Translations under genes and position numbers: made by a program
Notes under the pieces: model-generated
Database searches by the model: none
What the model was told of the DNA's origin: nothing
What the model saw: only the letters and a program-made list of their open reading frames with translations
From: Mya arenaria
Taxonomy: Eukaryota > Mollusca > Bivalvia > Myida > Myidae
Direction of reading: 5' to 3'
DNA: 64,000 bases
NCBI RefSeq assembly: GCF_026914265.1
Contig: NC_069125.1
Span: 1,611,556-1,675,555 of the forward strand
In this document: positions 62,761 through 64,000 of the stretch, piece by piece
Layout: each line of letters starts with the position of its first letter
How positions within the stretch are numbered: the first letter of the stretch is position 1

Positions 62761-64000
62761 CTGATAATAACAAAACAATGTGTTATAACATGGAAGTTAG
62801 ATTGTGGGCAATTGTCAATTTCAATCATTGTAGCCAACTTTAGGAGGTTACGATTTCTGATGTATGTATTCGTATATTAAGTTCTGAATATTACAGAAAA
62901 TTACAAAGAAATTTTATTTCCGGACTATACATAGAAAGCTGGAGCTGGAGACAAAAGTAATGTGACCTCCAAAGTGATAACTTGATTAGAAGGCCTGTAA
63001 ATGACAGAACAATTTTGTAAACATTCGTGTGACTATTACTATTTGTTGGTAGTTTTTAACACATTTCTATAATCTTACAAAGCAGACTGATCCATTTATG
63101 AATTCAAATTATGATTATTACAGAAAGTTACGAATTTAGTTGTTGTGTTGTGCCGAGAAGACAAAGATGCAAGAATTATGTCAGGTCCAAAATGATATTT
63201 TGGTAAGGAGACCTTAGAATAAGAAATGCAGCTTTCTTTGTACAATTGTATCAAATGAATCGAAATCACTTTTAGTTTCCATGAATTTTTACAAAATCTG
63301 TTAACGTAAGTGAACTTATAACGCTTTTTTCGCTAAAATGACTTCAAAACAATATTTGAAAAAAAAATCCTGATAAAGCTTACCAAAATGGGGGGGGGGG
63401 ATACTAGTTAAACTACACCTTCGCATGCTCGAGTAATTTATATACTTACTTGCTAACCTAAACCACCCAGATATCTCTCTGGCATATTTGGCATGTGCAA
63501 ATTATGGACATGATAGTGCCATATTACATGCCAGGGAATCATTAAAGCCAACACATAGTGTTTTGCGTTGGAAATGCCCCAACGCGTCTTCCATTGATGG
63601 GCCAATTAGTAAAAAATGGAGGTAAATGGTGAGAATTTTGCCCATGTCCATAAGCCTATTTTCAAAATGAGCAATATCTAACTGCATGTATTTACTATAT
63701 GAATACGCGGTCCTTGTCGTCACAAAGAAGCTAAAACTCTTGACGAGTAAAACTTTTTCTTCTAGATTTAATCAGCTTTATATCAGTTACTTTAACCACA
63801 AAAGCAAGAAACTCAAAACAAATTTAAATAATTTACATATACAGGTTTAAATGCTATATATATATTGAAATAATAACTTAAATAAATACGTACACTAGCC
63901 TAATCTAAACATTTATAATTAGACAATGCAAAGAGAAATTGAATAAAAATGTTCATCTTGTTTTTGGTTCCTTTTTCCAAACAGACAAAATAAGTTATAT
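62761..64000 (-). other. Helicase intron or upstream region, nothing firmly recognised
   Basis: The first helicase exon in the window starts after a clear TTATTATCAG acceptor at 62761, so this is intron on the minus strand. A minus-strand ORF at 63502-63723 looks faintly like a fragment of a repeat-encoded protein but has no exon signals I can defend. Confidence 0.4.

Overview
This window looks like nuclear DNA of a bivalve-like mollusc. Coding density is low and the DNA is AT-rich. Genes are split by GT-AG introns and all host genes seen lie on the minus strand. The rest is filled with short inverted-repeat elements, minisatellites, SINE/LINE scraps and a decayed Gypsy-type retroelement. The lineage is inferred from familiar interspersed repeat families and from tRNA-headed SINEs, not from a marker gene.

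Host genes, left to right, all minus strand: (1) the 5' coding exon of an unrecognised Ser/Asp-rich protein (12488-12996), with its 3' exons not found; (2) a tetraspanin gene (13700-23385), seven phase-0 coding exons reconstructed, with the TM1 exon not found; (3) a complete three-exon atypical dual-specificity phosphatase resembling DUSP3/VHR (47103-50052, 198 aa) whose active-site HC motif reads FC; (4) a six-exon gene (57123-62760, 5' end missing) that joins an array of dsRNA-binding-type U1/JAZ zinc fingers to a complete RIG-I/Dicer-family DEVH helicase core. The last is the best candidate for an unusual biological system, possibly an invertebrate nucleic-acid sensor or RNA-processing factor.

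Mobile DNA: the centre (26601-35650) is one 9,050-bp transposon. It has perfect 40-bp terminal inverted repeats starting TGTCGGACCG, a 6-bp target duplication ATGCTG, and an insertion point inside one unit of a roughly 141-bp tandem repeat. It carries a Ginger1-like integrase-type transposase with a GPY/F-like region, a complete OTU cysteine-protease domain, an 18-bp-unit acidic repeat and an F-box-like C-terminus. A one-base frame break separates the catalytic Glu from the two Asp residues. Other repeats inside it include a SINE, a palindromic MITE and a 1.4-kb GAT-rich block.

From 39.4 to 42.2 kb lies a decayed Gypsy-like pol followed by an LTR-like and PBS-like stretch and a gag start. Into this gag remnant a 3,075-bp array of about 79 copies of a 39-bp unit has expanded, open on both strands. 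Further arrays have units of 67 bp (23.9-24.6 kb), 48 bp (23.4 kb, duplicating a tetraspanin splice acceptor), 24 bp (54.6-55.25 kb) and 27 bp (55.37-55.72 kb, exactly 13 copies).

About ten families of inverted-repeat elements are recognisable by internal comparison. I label them A to K; the letters are mine. Several are nested, for example C > D > I inside a tetraspanin intron. No tRNA gene, rRNA, CRISPR or prokaryotic operon was seen.
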